The notes: generated by a model from the letters alone, not told the origin. 64,000 nucleotides of DNA from Siphonodentalium dalli (GCA_032622095.1 CP136064.1:220550205-220614204), one strand, 5' to 3'; positions 1-11,877 are shown, numbered from the stretch's first letter. Made by a program: numbers and translations.

Positions 1-127
1 ATATTTCTGATTGGTATAAGAACAAAGTCTGTCTATATTTTACTATTCTTTCTGTTTATGGCGGTTTTTGACGGAGGTGAATATTTTAACAGCATACCCA
101 CCGCCAATGCCGCCCGTATCTTTAAAA
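1..127 (+). repeat. Interspersed repeat family A, copy 1 (cut by window edge)
   Basis: The block starts inside the repeat and ends near ACCCACCGCCAATGCCGCCC. It shares long stretches (ACAAAGTCTGTCTA, TTCTGTTTATGGCGG, GCATACCCACCGCC) with copies at 6533-6779 and 24597-24756 on the same strand and 11587-11877 on the other. No coding potential. The family reads like a short non-autonomous DNA element, but its class is not determined here. Confidence 0.8.
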
Positions 128-3100
128 TATCATAATTTTAATTGCTGGCTCCAGAGAAAGGACAACACATTGAACAGCATTCTTCAACGTGGATAGTATT
201 TTTACCTTATAGCAGCTCGGCATAGCTTGACATCGACATAAAACATTTATCTCATGAACAGAACAAGTGCAAGAAATTATCGGCGTTTTCATTCCAGTAA
301 ATTAAATAACGCCAGGCTTCATTATCAATCATCATTTCAGTTTCAGTATAAAATGTGCCCAAAATGAGCCCAGTGAAATATTCACTACGTTACCTGTGTG
401 TCCACTGGCCTGCCAGATAAGATCAACACTCGTCCGAAATAGTTATCACAGGTAACACAGGTTGTATATTGTGACCGTCCACCACGTCTTTAACACACAC
501 TGATTCACCAATAGATCTTCCTGTCACTAATGCAGCAATACTAATCGATGTTTTCGCCGTAACACACATTCAGTTTCACACAACTAAGGCTTTTTTATCT
601 CTAGAATGTATTCAATAAACATCACGAGTATGACTAAATAATGGACATATAATCTAAAGCGTTGGTTTTTGCACCGTATTATGGGCGAGTTAACCTTCCA
701 TACATTCAAGTTAATGTTTCGATATTGCACTGATAAATACCCTAGATCATGCAATGAAATAAATCTCTACTCTAGCTACGCCCGTATAGAGAACATACTC
801 AACCTGGGAAGTTTTGGATGTCCTGAAGGTGAATTTTATCACATTGAAAAAGCAACGAAGGGAAATATATAAAGCTTGTTTTTGCTTTACGTCGCTTACA
901 GTCGTGGGATTCCGTTAATAAATCTAATGTTTATTACGAGCTCACACAAGTCGCCCAAATCATTTGAACTCGAGTTGGAACCACCATCTACGGTCAGATT
1001 AATTAATAAGGAACATGTCTTTACTGAGAAATATAATTCACTAGTCATATTTTCATTGTTGTAAAGTTCCTGGCAGAACAGTTCATGACATCAAAACGAC
1101 CACGATTTGAACTGGTGTAACAAGATATCAACGGGGCGGAGTAAGAGTTTAGAGACACGTGATACCAGACTCTTACGATCTTATACATGTAAGCTACCAC
1201 CGTAAATCTATTGGGCCCTCGCAGCGCGAACAACAATTGATCTTTCTAGCTTGAGAACATTGTTAACAAAAAGAACTACAACTCTATATATGACGTACTT
1301 TCGACTATACAACGGGTTTGTCTGATACATTTTACAACACCACAAGTGAGCAACGGTCCTACATAAGTGATATTCATATTTTGGTAGGTGGGCTTGCTGG
1401 AGGTTTTGGGTCGCTCTTTAAAATCACTTCTGAACAAGAACGCTCTTAAATAAAATAACGCTCTTTAATCTTAACGGTGCCAGCAGATGGAGATTGTGTC
1501 TCAAGCTATGCAGATCAGATATTGTTAGCGCTGTATTCATTTACGATGGCAGCGCATAACATTGTGATGATCGCGCCCACGACATGGTTTAATAAATACC
1601 CATCAATCCCCATCGCAGTTTGGAACCCCCAAGTTCTACATATTAATGGCCGCTTGCGTCACACTCAGGTCCGGTTCTGGTGTTCAAGATATCTCGATAT
1701 GGAACACTGTTGATGTGGTCATAATGGAATAGCAAATTATCATCACAAATAGCAGTCTCTTTGAAAAGCCGACGAAAATCGTAACGGATGTACGTCCCTA
1801 GATTTGTCCATTATATTTCATTTCTACAAAGCGGCATTCCCAACATGACGTAATAAACCGTTTCCAAATATGGAGTTCATCTCTGGCGTAGTATATGTTT
1901 GTGAGAATCGTAATATTTAGAAATAGTTATAAATACAACAAGATGCGAAAGAACAATCAGTCGTGAATATCGTTGACTGATAAAAAAAAATGAAGATGAT
2001 GTCGCCTATATTTCAACTTTGATGAGTTCGTGATCAGAGACATTTGGAGGAACATCTACTACTTGCATGTTTGATAAAATTTTATCATATGTTGTGGATT
2101 CAATAAATTAGTCAACGATGGGTTGTGACTTTCCGTTATGATGTCGGAATGTGCTCTGCAGGTGTTGACATGTCGTGATCTGTAAAGAACTTTTTGAAGA
2201 GTTTGTCCTGTTCATTAAATGGTTGTTTGTCTAGCGATGTGTTTATATCACTTGCTATTATTATTTTATGATCCGCATATTTTGTCATAATAGCATATAT
2301 ACCTACACATGACCCGAAAACTGCGCCGAGCAGTCGTTATTAGACCGATTTGTCTAAATCGACTGACAGTCTTTCGCCGCCTGCATGCATCTGGGATAGC
2401 GTCAATTATCGTATAACCAACGGCAATACAAAACTTAATTCTGATTTCTTTTGAATGATACAATTTGTGAAAAATAATCTAGAATATACAATATAAACAT
2501 CTTTCATTATTCAAGATTATTTATTAGATTAGGTGGTTAAGCAGTCCTGCTGAAAGGTTGAAACTAAAACTTAATGGAACTGAATGTGAACAGGTCTGAG
2601 CCATCCTTCACGTTGGCTATTTAAGCAAAAACTGTCTATTTCAGCCCAATTTGGCGAGAGCCAGTTTTGGCTAGATTATTTTCACAGGTTCAGATAATTT
2701 GCACGCTGATAGATTTTGGATGGTGAGTGAGCAAATTTAAATTAATATATCTGACATTGGGACACGAGTGACAAAATCTGACTAGTATAAGTCAATTAAT
2801 ATGCAAGACGGTGCCAAAATAAAATGAATACTCTCCGGTCGGGAATTCATTACATTACATTACTCCATATTGGATTGGCTTGGTTAAGCCTCCTATATGC
2901 CAAAAGTGAATCAGTACAAGTTGATCATTGCGTAATTTAAACATGTACTTCTTTACTCCGGCGGGACGAGTATCCAGTGTAGTTGGACATAGGCAAACGT
3001 AATTATGATCTACCCGGGTCTTGATTGACAATAATTAAAGAATATATTATTGTATTGTATCCGTCCGAAAGGGTTTGAGTCTGGAAAAATGAGATGCAAG

Positions 3101-3631
3101 TTCATATTTTCATATTTCTTTCCATGCAGGCCATAACATTTTGTTATAAAGAAACTCTAGCATTTTCTACAGAGAATCATCTGCTTTTGCGAGAATCAGA
3201 CTAATAATTGTGATACTGATTCTCGTCAGATGTTAAGCCCTGCATAATTTAGAAACAATATTCTAATACAAATACAGTACAGGGGCATATATTACTATTA
3301 AGAAAAATGTCTTTGACACATCTGAAGAAAAATAATCTGGTAATCTATGTGCCCGTATGCGTATATTACACGAGAGTATTGTCTATTCACGCGCATTCGC
3401 GTGAGGGTTGCACATTTACACAAATGTTTCAAGTATGGAAGACGCAATTACATAAATCTTGTACATCGACTACTTGCTAGAATAAAGTCTGTACTCAATT
3501 AATCGCTTGATTTAATATGTATGAGAAACATTGGTTAAATATATTGCATTTAATGGATACGTTTTGTAACAGTATAATTTAATACCGATACTGCTATTAC
3601 GCATACTGTCTGTGTCCATACGTCCATATAG
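128..3631. other. No recognisable gene; short repeat motifs only
   Basis: I see no protein I can name on either strand. Short open frames here (for example 1477-1713) lack known domains. At 1418-1475 the motif CGCTCTTTAA appears three times within about 60 bp; it is related to the AACGCTCTTTAT motif at the edge of family A copies. A small hairpin repeat lies at 3189-3245. Upstream exons of the gene starting at 3632 could lie here, but I cannot place them. Confidence 0.5.
3189..3245 (+). repeat. Hairpin-bearing short repeat, copy 1
   Basis: GCGAGAATCA and TGATTCTCGTC form an inverted pair about 20 bp apart, followed by TTAAGCCCTG. The same arrangement (GCGAGAATCA, then TGATTCTCGTC, then TTAAGGCCTG) recurs at 32699-32757, so this is a small dispersed repeat rather than a chance palindrome. 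Confidence 0.55.
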
Positions 3632-4853
3632 AGCAGGCAAATTGATCCACTCTTACAACCCTGGAAGAGTTATGCCAGCCAGCCGATCAGTGTGACCCAC
3701 CACAAGGGCAAGATACCGGTAAAATTTCGAAGGCAGCTCAAAAGCGAAACAACCAAGTCAGAGGCCGAAAGGACACAACTTCTTGAAGGTGGGTAAATAA
3801 TTATATTTTTAATGTTTTTGATGGAAAACATGATGTTCTGTGCATATTATACAATTGAGAATGTATTAATAGCGTATCTGAACATCTTAAGGTTTGGCAA
3901 ATCATGGTAATTTTCAGTTCCCAACTTTAACCAAAAGAAAATAATTTCAACTTCATGGTCTAATTAGAAATCAAGAAACTTCACGTGCAATTTAAACACT
4001 GGTTCATCTGGTTGATATAATGAATTGTCAAAACAAAATTAACCTACCGTTGGTCTGACGTTGCCAACCGATGTTACATGTACGTCAGGCATAAAAGTTT
4101 CAAGTATTTTTGTAGAAGTTAGTTACAAAGTACCTGGCCCCCTTTTATGAAATCGTACAGTAAACTATTCATGGTTACATTATATTTCATTATATTTCAG
4201 GCATTCGCTTTGGCAGTTATTATCGGATGCGAGGTTTTCTTGTCCATATAAACTCCGGTGGGACGGATGTACCACTGGGGGTCATCCGACCAGATCGAGC
4301 TATTCAGAGTGAGTAGAAATATAAAACATGAAAGCAATAACAATGATGTATTGACGAAACGACAACGGCATACATAGATAAACACCAATGACATGATTAT
4401 ATTATCTATTTTCTCTTCAAGTATTACACTTTTCATTTTAGGAGAGTAAACACAAGGACAGTTTTCTTTTCCAGCATAAAAATGAAGCATGCGACAAATG
4501 TTCGTGCAAAAATTGACACACGAATAACTTAAATCTTAGGCGCATGCTGACTATTTATATGGGACGTTACATTTATAAACTTCTCAATAAATTGCACAGG
4601 AATGAACCATTCTAACATTTAATTTTGTGCTGACGAACAATAACCTTTTAGGGTATACTTTACAGACTGATATAATATATATATATCGAACTATATAGGT
4701 TGCAACTGTAGCAGCCGAGGGAGTTCTAGCGGCGATTGTGTTGTAACAGACGAGGGGGTTGGGGGAGCCAAGAGGTTTGTAGCAGCTGATGCGCGTTGTA
4801 CCAGCCGAGGGGTTGTGACAGCCGAGGGGGTTGTAGTAGCCGATGGGGTGTAA
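3632..4853 (+). CDS. Candidate multi-exon host gene, function unknown
   Basis: Three plus-strand segments look like spliced exons. Exon a (3632-3788) follows an AG at 3630-3631 and ends at a GTGGGT donor; it encodes about 52 residues including PWKSYASQPISVTHHKG. Exon b (4201-4308) follows TATATTTCAG and ends at GTGAGT; it encodes RFGSYYRMRGFLVHI and is phase 1 at both ends. A tentative exon c (4699-4853) follows CTATATAG, is in phase, and reads about 50 residues to a TAA through the VNTR. Joining in phase gives one open frame. I do not recognise the family. The start and any upstream exons are not located, and exon c is the least secure part. An alternative end is a different frame after 4870 that reads to TAG with MNVFPEVPVTAPSDDF. 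Confidence 0.42.
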
Positions 4854-4900
4854 CATCCGAGGGGGGCTGAAGCAGGCGATTGGGAGCAGGAGCAGGAGCA
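4699..4900 (+). repeat. GC-rich VNTR, ~18-bp unit GTAGCAGCCGAGGGGGTT
   Basis: About eight imperfect 17-20-bp units derived from GTAGCAGCCGAGGGGGTT, then a (GAGCAG) run near 4883-4902. In the plus sense the units encode V-A/T-A-E-G-V-like hexapeptides but drift between frames where a unit is 17 or 19 bp. It is sharply richer in GC than its surroundings. It may be part of the last exon of the gene at 3632-4853. Confidence 0.75.
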
Positions 4901-4980
4901 GGAGCCATAACAAGCTCAGGCGAGCGATCAGAAGATCGGCGAATGAATGTTTTCCCAGAAGTTCCAGTAACAGCGCCATC

Positions 4981-5930
4981 AGACGATTTCGTTAGTATTC
5001 TGTTCAGTTAGTGGTCACATTTCAAAGAGAGGGTACTTCACTTCTATCTGAAAATAAACATAACTGGTAAAAGTGGTCTCTCTATACGAGTAGCACATGC
5101 ATATATTGCATACCATCTTTGTATGCCAAAGAACACAGTTACATACATGTTTCGACCAAAATGCACATTAAATGAATAAGTCCTAACTATGCTTCCACAT
5201 GTTTCCCAATCATGCTGTGATCATTAGTAAAGCCAACCGTAGAATTGGTTTAATTATGGTATTTGAAGTATCCCGTTTGAACACTTAAAGTTTGTTTTAT
5301 CGTCAATTTAAGTCTTTGCAGAAGGGCAGGATATTTGCAAAAGTGTGACGTCTTACGTGATTCGTCTGGATACAAGGACAATTTGGGCGTATTGGTGGAA
5401 TGCTGCGGCAATGTGGCCTGTAATAAATGGGCCCATTTGAAATGGGTGGATTGTTTTATGACAAAAATACATTAAAAATTAAATTAACTGGCATTACCCC
5501 CTTCATATGTTCAATAGATGCTTTATATACATAACTCATACTTGTTATTGCGTATTGTTTTCTTTTCCTATGACCACTCCACATTACAGACATTTCTTCA
5601 TAAGTATGCTGTAGTCATGTGTGTGCATTGATCTCTCCATGCATCGGTCCGCGTGGACGACTGGAATCCTCCTGTCCATCAGTCTGCATGGACGACTGTA
5701 ATGGTCAGAATTCCGATGACTGATCAATTATAATGCAGTTCTACAATGTCCTCCAAACGAAGAGCCTCTGAATGTAACTATCTAACATATCATGGCCCCA
5801 CATATACATCAAGCAGCAACTTTGCATGTGGGTAAATATCTACCATGAGATTGTTAATCTTAGTATAACATAAACAAACGTAACTAACGGTCACGGGTGA
5901 TGTCTATTAAACAGACCACTACCGCAGACT
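4981..5930. other. No recognisable gene
   Basis: AT-rich sequence without a nameable product. Near 5640-5700 the phrase GCATGGACGACTG / GCGTGGACGACTG is duplicated about 45 bp apart. Nothing else stands out. Confidence 0.5.
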
Positions 5931-6296
5931 TACTGGCCGGATCCGTCATCTCCGGTTTAAACCTCAGAGTTTAAACCTGGTTTAAACCTACGTTGGCGGT
6001 CCAGCCAAACCGGGTCAAAGGGGGCGTTTTTGTCATTCAGTTACCAACTAATTGACAACTCGATTTGGTGATATAAGCATAAAGTCAAACTACCCTCTTA
6101 CCTATCGGACCAACAGACAAGCCAATATAAATGGTTATTGACATGTCATAAATCATTGCGAACGCGTGCACGATTTATTCATTGATAAATTAGTTTCGCT
6201 CATGGACCATTAATCCGATCTCTTTGTGGGTTTAAATCGATCTGACAAAGGGCATGTCTCTCAACACGAGCTTCACGCGCTGTTTATCACTTTGTT
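5931..6296 (+). repeat. Dispersed repeat with three GTTTAAAC palindromes, copy 1
   Basis: The first 150 bp match the reverse complement of 52286-52140 closely (ACTGGCCGGAT, GTTTAAACCTGGTTTAAACC, CAGCCAAACCGGGTC, GGGGCGTTTTTGTC). A weaker match continues to about 6296 (GGCATGTCTCTCAACACGAG is identical in both). Each copy carries three GTTTAAAC palindromes with conserved spacing. Confidence 0.75.
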
Positions 6297-6532
6297 TGTG
6301 ATTGATTTTCTGCAAGATGCTTTATCCGCAAAGACAAAATTTGGTGTATTTACATGTATATCTGTATATATTATATCTCACGTGACTTTCTCGCATTCCG
6401 TTCTGATTGGCTACACACTGCTATACTATTTTACGATAGTACGCCATGACGATTCCTACAAGCCTACTATTCTTTTTCTATTTATAGTAACAAACTCATT
6501 TCGCGAAATCGGTTTTCAAACAGTAACAAAAA

Positions 6533-6779
6533 CAAATAACGCTCTTTATGATTACCATATCCGGATCTAAACAAAAGCCAGGTAACATAACGTTTTTTGC
6601 TTGTGTTTACATAACAAAGGAAAAACATTTGACAATAACATACTGTTTATACCATATTTGTTATTGGTATAAGAACAAAGTCTGTCTATATTTTACTATT
6701 ATTTCTGTTTATGTCGGTTTTTGACAGAGCTGAATATTTTAACAGCATACCCACCGCCAACGCCGCCCATATCTTTAAA
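6533..6779 (+). repeat. Interspersed repeat family A, copy 2
   Basis: Starts with AACGCTCTTTATG, continues through TTGTGTTTACATAACAA and GACAATAACATACTGTTTAT, and ends at ACCCACCGCC...ATCTTTAAA. This is the fullest plus-strand copy and lines up along its length with the reverse complement of 11877-11587. Confidence 0.8.
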
Positions 6780-7105
6780 TTAGAACAATGAGTTATGTAC
6801 AGGTAAAACCACCCAAGGGGAATTGTCTCCGCTTGGAGTCAGGAATATAAATTCAAGAACTGACTAGTGTGCTGGGATAATAATATAAGACGCATAAAAG
6901 TAGTACAAGAATACACTATTAAAAGAAATAGATAACATTAAGTTAGCAAGTCTGCACATCGAAATAGGTAAAGTAGTTTCTAACATCAGATTTTGCATTG
7001 ACAAGGTATTTATAATATTTGATGAATCGCGCATGAACCTTTATCAATGCAACTCCCGAAAACCCGCTTATTATATGCTTAAAATATAACTTATTTTAGG
7101 TAGAT
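6780..7105. other. No recognisable gene
   Basis: AT-rich sequence with no open frame or repeat I can support. Confidence 0.5.
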
Positions 7106-7207
7106 AATCTGCTTAGAATTGCCTCCATTTTGAGTCGATAATGTGCTGAAAATGAGAACGATTTAGTGACTTTATCGACTCATAATGGAGGCGATTTTAA
7201 GCAGATT
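7106..7207. repeat. Inverted repeat, 36-bp arms, 30-bp loop
   Basis: Arm 7106-7141 (starting AATCTGCTTAGAAT) pairs with 7172-7207 (ending TTTTAAGCAGATT) with a few mismatches; both contain the CCTCCAT...GAGTCGATAA block. The 30-bp loop is unique. It resembles a very small foldback/MITE element. No flanking duplication is obvious. Confidence 0.75.
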
Positions 7208-7354
7208 GTGACACAAATAAGAAAAATCACGACTGTTCGGGTGTATGCTCTTTAAAATATTTGTTCACTATGGGCCGCGCTATAAAACGAAATAAAGGCT
7301 ATGAATCCATTATCTGCCTACTTCAGAATCAAATAATCACATTATGTACCCATT

Positions 7355-8541
7355 TCACTTTATAGATAGATTATGTGCGTATTTGCGCGAGGATATGTTG
7401 ATCAGTGCGTTAAGCTGATGGTCGGTTGGGTCAGACAGCATGTCATCTTTCACCCAACTGACATCTTCAATCCACAAATACTGTTTGGTGTCTTTTAAAA
7501 TTAAACGATTCTCATCAAGCACCTGGTCAAACTTAAAATATGAACCGCTCATTCCGAGAGTCGAAACGTTTGAGAGATCTTGACGATTTTTGCTTTAAAG
7601 CAACACAATCAACATGAATAGGATGTGTTATAGTAGCTGGCTCAATTTGAGTTGAGTTATTTTGGAACAACTTTTGCAACTTCGGTAGACTTTTCCATGG
7701 CATGTGACCCAGGGTCAGAAAGCGGAGTGATATCGGTCTGGTCAAATTGTGTTTGCGACATATGATGATGCTGGTCTGATTGCTGTCTGTCTGAGCGGTG
7801 ATATCAGCACATTTGTTATAAAAACGGCAGCAGAGTACGCGATTGATTGAATAGATGGTGGAGCACCAACTATTTTCTTTGCATTGGAATAGGATAGAAT
7901 TTTTGTTGTTGGGGTTTTTTTTGTGCAATACTTATGGTCATGCCCAGAATCAGAACATCGTGCACATACCGTTCCTTTGCTTTTACAACGTTCCTGACCA
8001 TTACAGTTAAAACGTCGTAATATATTTTGAACATAAGTACTTACATCTACATTTATTTAGCCAGCCTTCAATGCTATAGTGGGTGTTCGCACCGACAGAA
8101 ATCAGAAGATAAGTATTCAAGGAACTCTTTGTCCAACTGTCTTTGAAAATATACGGACGTCTGTATCTCTCTGTAGTGCCAACTGAGCCAATAATATCTC
8201 TGACTCAGCTATATCGCGAGATCTCAACACAGCTCTTTTCAATGTAGTGTGGTGAGTAATCAACACTGGTGTGCAATATATGTTAATTGAATAAGCGCGT
8301 CAGATTGAAGTTTTCTTGGGCATTAATTCAGAAGAGAGCCACAGAGTAGCCCAGTCCCGGTTGGTTTGACAAATTTTATTTATCCGGCCATGCTTTGTAG
8401 CATTGTATCAATCACAAATACAGAAGGACTCTTGACATTCGGATCAAAAGCAACTACCAAGTACTGGCGATAGACCTCCGCATGGGTGGAACTTAGTGGT
8501 TTGTAAATCTTGTTATGTTTTTGTTTGTTTTGAGTTGCCAT
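7355..8541 (-). pseudogene. Decayed LINE ORF1 (gag-like, zinc-knuckle)
   Basis: On the minus strand a reading begins MATQNKQKHNKIYKPLSST near 8541 and continues, through several frameshifts and stops, as a gag-like nucleic-acid-binding ORF1 typical of jockey/CR1/I-type non-LTR retrotransposons. Recognisable parts are SRDIAESEILLAQLALQRD, a KTVGQRVP..NTY block, and a zinc-knuckle remnant around 8015-7925 that includes CARCSDSGHDHKYC. The last piece (7552-7355) ends in a clean stop. The first zinc knuckle has lost its second half. No reverse transcriptase follows, so the copy is truncated after ORF1 or was separated from ORF2. Family assignment rests on these motifs only. Confidence 0.65.
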
Positions 8542-8565
8542 ATTAAAAGCAGATAATCAACAACA

Positions 8566-9240
8566 AACCAGCAGCTGCCCCGGCAACCCTTCGAATTATG
8601 TTCGGGGCAACGTATAAGAAAAACAGTACACAACTAGACACCAAAACAAAATACAATAGATGACAGAAATATAATATGCAACGATGTGCAGAGGCGTGAC
8701 TAGCCGATTAATTGAAAAACAGTACACAACTAGACACCAAAACAATTTAACCAGCAGCTGCCCCGGCAACCCTTCGAATTATGGTCGGACCGAAGACTTG
8801 TTCATAGATGAAGCAGTGACTCTTTAGCCACTGCAGATATAGCAGCCTCTTGGAACCCCCCACATTGATACAGGCGTGGATATCACAATATTGAAACATT
8901 TAACCCTTTCGTGATGGGAGTTGCGCTGGTGCAAGTGTATTCTCTGATATATGCGAGTCTCCGCATATATAAGAATGCACTGGCTCACATGGTCAAGGCA
9001 AATACTGTTAGGCTAGTGTATTCTAGTATGCATGCGAGGCTCTCTATGGGAGACTCATGTATATAAGAGTATGCATTGGTACAGGTTTTTCGCAACATTT
9101 CAGAAAGCTCCAGTCATGGAAGTAAACAACGTATAAGAAAAACAGTACACAACTAGACACCAGAAACAAAATACAATAGATGACAGAAATATAATCTGCA
9201 ACGCTGTGCAGAGGCGTGACTAGCCGATTAATTGACACGG
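8566..9240. repeat. Local segmental duplications
   Basis: AACCAGCAGCTGCCCCGGCA...TTCGAATTATG occurs at about 8566-8600 and 8751-8785. A ~115-130-bp block beginning ACGTATAAGAAAAACAGTAC and ending GACTAGCCGATTAATTGA occurs at about 8609-8715 and 9128-9234, with a partial third copy at 8715-8745. At 8935-9075 a ~100-bp unit (gagtctccgcatatataaga / gagactcatgtatataagag) is also repeated. Confidence 0.8.
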
Positions 9241-10434
9241 GTTAACTCAATCTCCCGTCTTGAAGGGGTGTATGACCATAGACGACCATGAGCTCAGCCG
9301 TTTCCGCAGGCCGATGCCTCACGTGATACGACCGCCCTATATATATAGCACCTACATGACTCCTACACCACACCTCACGGGATGCACTACAAGGCAAACA
9401 GGGTGTCACATTAGGGGATTATTATCCCTCGCAGTGGGGCGGTATGCATATTATACACAGGGTCACGTGGGGTCGATAAGTTTGGCAATTGTATCATTAA
9501 CCTGGGATTAATCACAATCTGTTATGCCCAGGGTTGGTTATTTTGTAGAATGGGGTGACGGCGCTGTATCGAGTGGGGCTCACTCTCTGCCAAACTGCCA
9601 CTGGGTGGTTTATCTTCTGGACCAATCGTTAGGGTTTCAATAGTTGGAATTCTAGCAGAGATGGATCGATCTGTCGTGTATATTGTATATAGCCTGAAAA
9701 ATATGTATGCAACATGTTATTAGATATGTTCTATAACGAGCCAAATAGAGATGTCGTGTCGTATGTGAGTTTGCCTTTTGCCAATCTTTAATGTGAATTT
9801 AATGGCCATAAGGCACATATATACGAGTATTGACGTGAGATGTCGTTCTCCATTAAGTACAATTTAAAACTTATTTGGAAATTTATGCCGATATCAGTAC
9901 GACTACGACTGGTATCGGCAGCCATCATAGTATGACAATAAACTATGAACTCAGATGGTTCGATGTAAGAATAAGTTTTACATGTATGTTCTTTCTATCA
10001 TGTTTAACTGAATGTAGAAACTAAAATTGAAGTATTATTTAATTTCACAGATGACACAAGACGTAAATTCATGTATGCAACCCTGCCAACATAATTATCT
10101 GGTAAAAAGTAGTGTATCTGAGTGCTAATCTTTGCAAACGACTGCTTGTGTTGGAGTGACTTATTGCTTAGACCTAAACCATTCTAACACCCTCTTGATA
10201 CACACCCCAATGTACGTCGTCATGTCTTATACAACATCTCACAGCCAATGCGGATCAACTGATTTCACTTACCTGTTTCCTTCTTCTGTAATATTTAGTG
10301 TTCGCTAGCTGCTTAAACGTTCTACCGTGTGCTGCCATATTTTGTTTGTCGTACACTTACTTGAATTGTCGTATTGACAATACTCTTATAGACAAAATTT
10401 CAACAAAAATGCGCGACAAATAAACGCGTAGTTA
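9241..10434. other. No recognisable gene
   Basis: No named protein, repeat family or RNA gene seen. A small frame at 9260-9511 has no recognisable domain. Confidence 0.5.
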
Positions 10435-10767
10435 TATTTCCCGCTTTGAACTCAGCTGGGTTGAATTGGTAATTTGAAAAAAAATACTAGGCAAACTTCG
10501 TACCTCCTCTCGTAATGTCATGGTCAGGTATGACACTACATTAAGCACACCGTCGGGTCGGCTGCCCCGTGTGTAACAATATGCGCTCGTTAAAGATTCA
10601 TACCTTGGCGAAGAAGTCACAGAAAAATTCCTGGACAAATTGGGAGGATCTACTCGATCCGGCGTATAATAGTCAGTATAATGACTGCACCCGTACCGAT
10701 GAATAAAAGGAAGGTACGAGATGCCATCACGATCGGCATAATGTTTAACCCACACATGTACATCCAA
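10435..10767 (-). CDS. Unassigned open frame, possible exon
   Basis: The minus strand is open for 111 codons, with mixed composition (for example YGCSHYTDYYTPDRVDPPN) rather than the low-complexity look of chance AT-rich frames. An AG lies just upstream (ATAGGTAAG) and a GAGGAG|GTACGA donor-like site near 10502 would end the exon in phase 0. I recognise no family and no in-frame partner exon, so this may be chance. Confidence 0.2.
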
Positions 10768-11586
10768 CCTTACCTATGTGTATACATGCCCCAATATATA
10801 ACTGAACACATTACGCGGAGACCATTAAATAATTATTGTCCGAGGTGTGAAACTTAAACATCCTAACATAATATATACTCATTTGGATATATCATTGAAA
10901 TTTCTCAAATAAACATACTCAAACTGTGCCTTTTACTGCGGATCAAGGTCGGATCTAGATGGGGTGCACCCGGTGTGCGTCCCCTCTATTTTGAACTGGA
11001 TGATATAATAAGCAACATAATCTACTTGAAATTAATTAACTGCATAATGTATAATTGTGCATGCAAGTGTCGTCTTATTGGCGATCGTTTTGGGCTTTTC
11101 CATGCTGATTTAAGTGACTCGAACGTTATATGTCTTATATAATAATATTCGTTACATCAAAAACTGTTTGACAGGTATATCGAACATATCGAGAAAACGC
11201 TTCATTGACACTGAAAAGACAATCATTTTGTGCATTGATTGATAAATGTGCGCCACAGGACCTGAGATTGTCGCAAAAGGACTGTAATAATGGGATGAAA
11301 CAAACTCTATTTATAGAAGATTTCCTATAGTGGTTGACAATGTGTGTACATTTATTCAAGATAACACAATGAGTTTGACAGTTCAGTCACGTCAAGCAAA
11401 CCGCTGATGCTTAACACAGTCCAGCGTCAATAATACCAGAGATTATTCTATCTTTTCATTGTTATGATGCACCGGCGCTGCATATAATAAAAATTGCGGA
11501 CGAAGATGGATAACTCTAAAATCAAGTGGTAATATGGTAAAATTTGGGATACTTTAGTGATAATAAGGCCATATTTTATTGAACAA
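10768..11586. other. No recognisable gene
   Basis: AT-rich sequence; frames at 11135-11359 and 11448-11660 have no family resemblance and the second partly overlaps repeat family A. Confidence 0.5.
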
Positions 11587-11877
11587 AATGTTAAAGGTAC
11601 GGTTGGCCTTGGCGGTGGGTATCCTGTGAAAATATTTCCACCCGTCAAAAACCGCCACAAACAGAAAGAACATCAAAATGTAGACAGACTTTGTCCGTAT
11701 ACAAATAAGAAATATCGCATAAACAGTATGTTATTGTCAAATATTTTACCATTGTTATGTAAACAAAAGCATAAAAAGTTACTTTTCTGGTGTTTGTTTA
11801 TATTATGGTGGTAAACATAAAGAGCGTTCTTTGTTGGTGAATTCCTGATATGAAACTAATAAAGAGCGTTTATGCCA
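11587..11877 (-). repeat. Interspersed repeat family A, copy 3 (inverted)
   Basis: Begins TTAAAGGTACGGTTGGCCTT and carries the reverse complement of the other copies: CAGGATACCCACCGCC, CTGTTTGTGGCGG, TACGGACAAAGTCTGTCTAC and ATAACATACTGTTTATGCGA. Its outer edge has two AACGCTCTTTAT motifs 42 bp apart (in minus sense) with ATCAGGAAT between them; that edge also occurs near 44506-45010. Confidence 0.82.

Noticed and set aside
1477-1713. 78-codon plus-strand frame
   Set aside because: Mixed composition looked promising but there is no recognisable domain or splice partner.
4584-4979. Minus-strand frame with a leucine-rich signal-peptide-like start
   Set aside because: It is the antisense of a VNTR and of the candidate plus-strand exon; the leucine run comes from CAG/GAG repeats read backwards.
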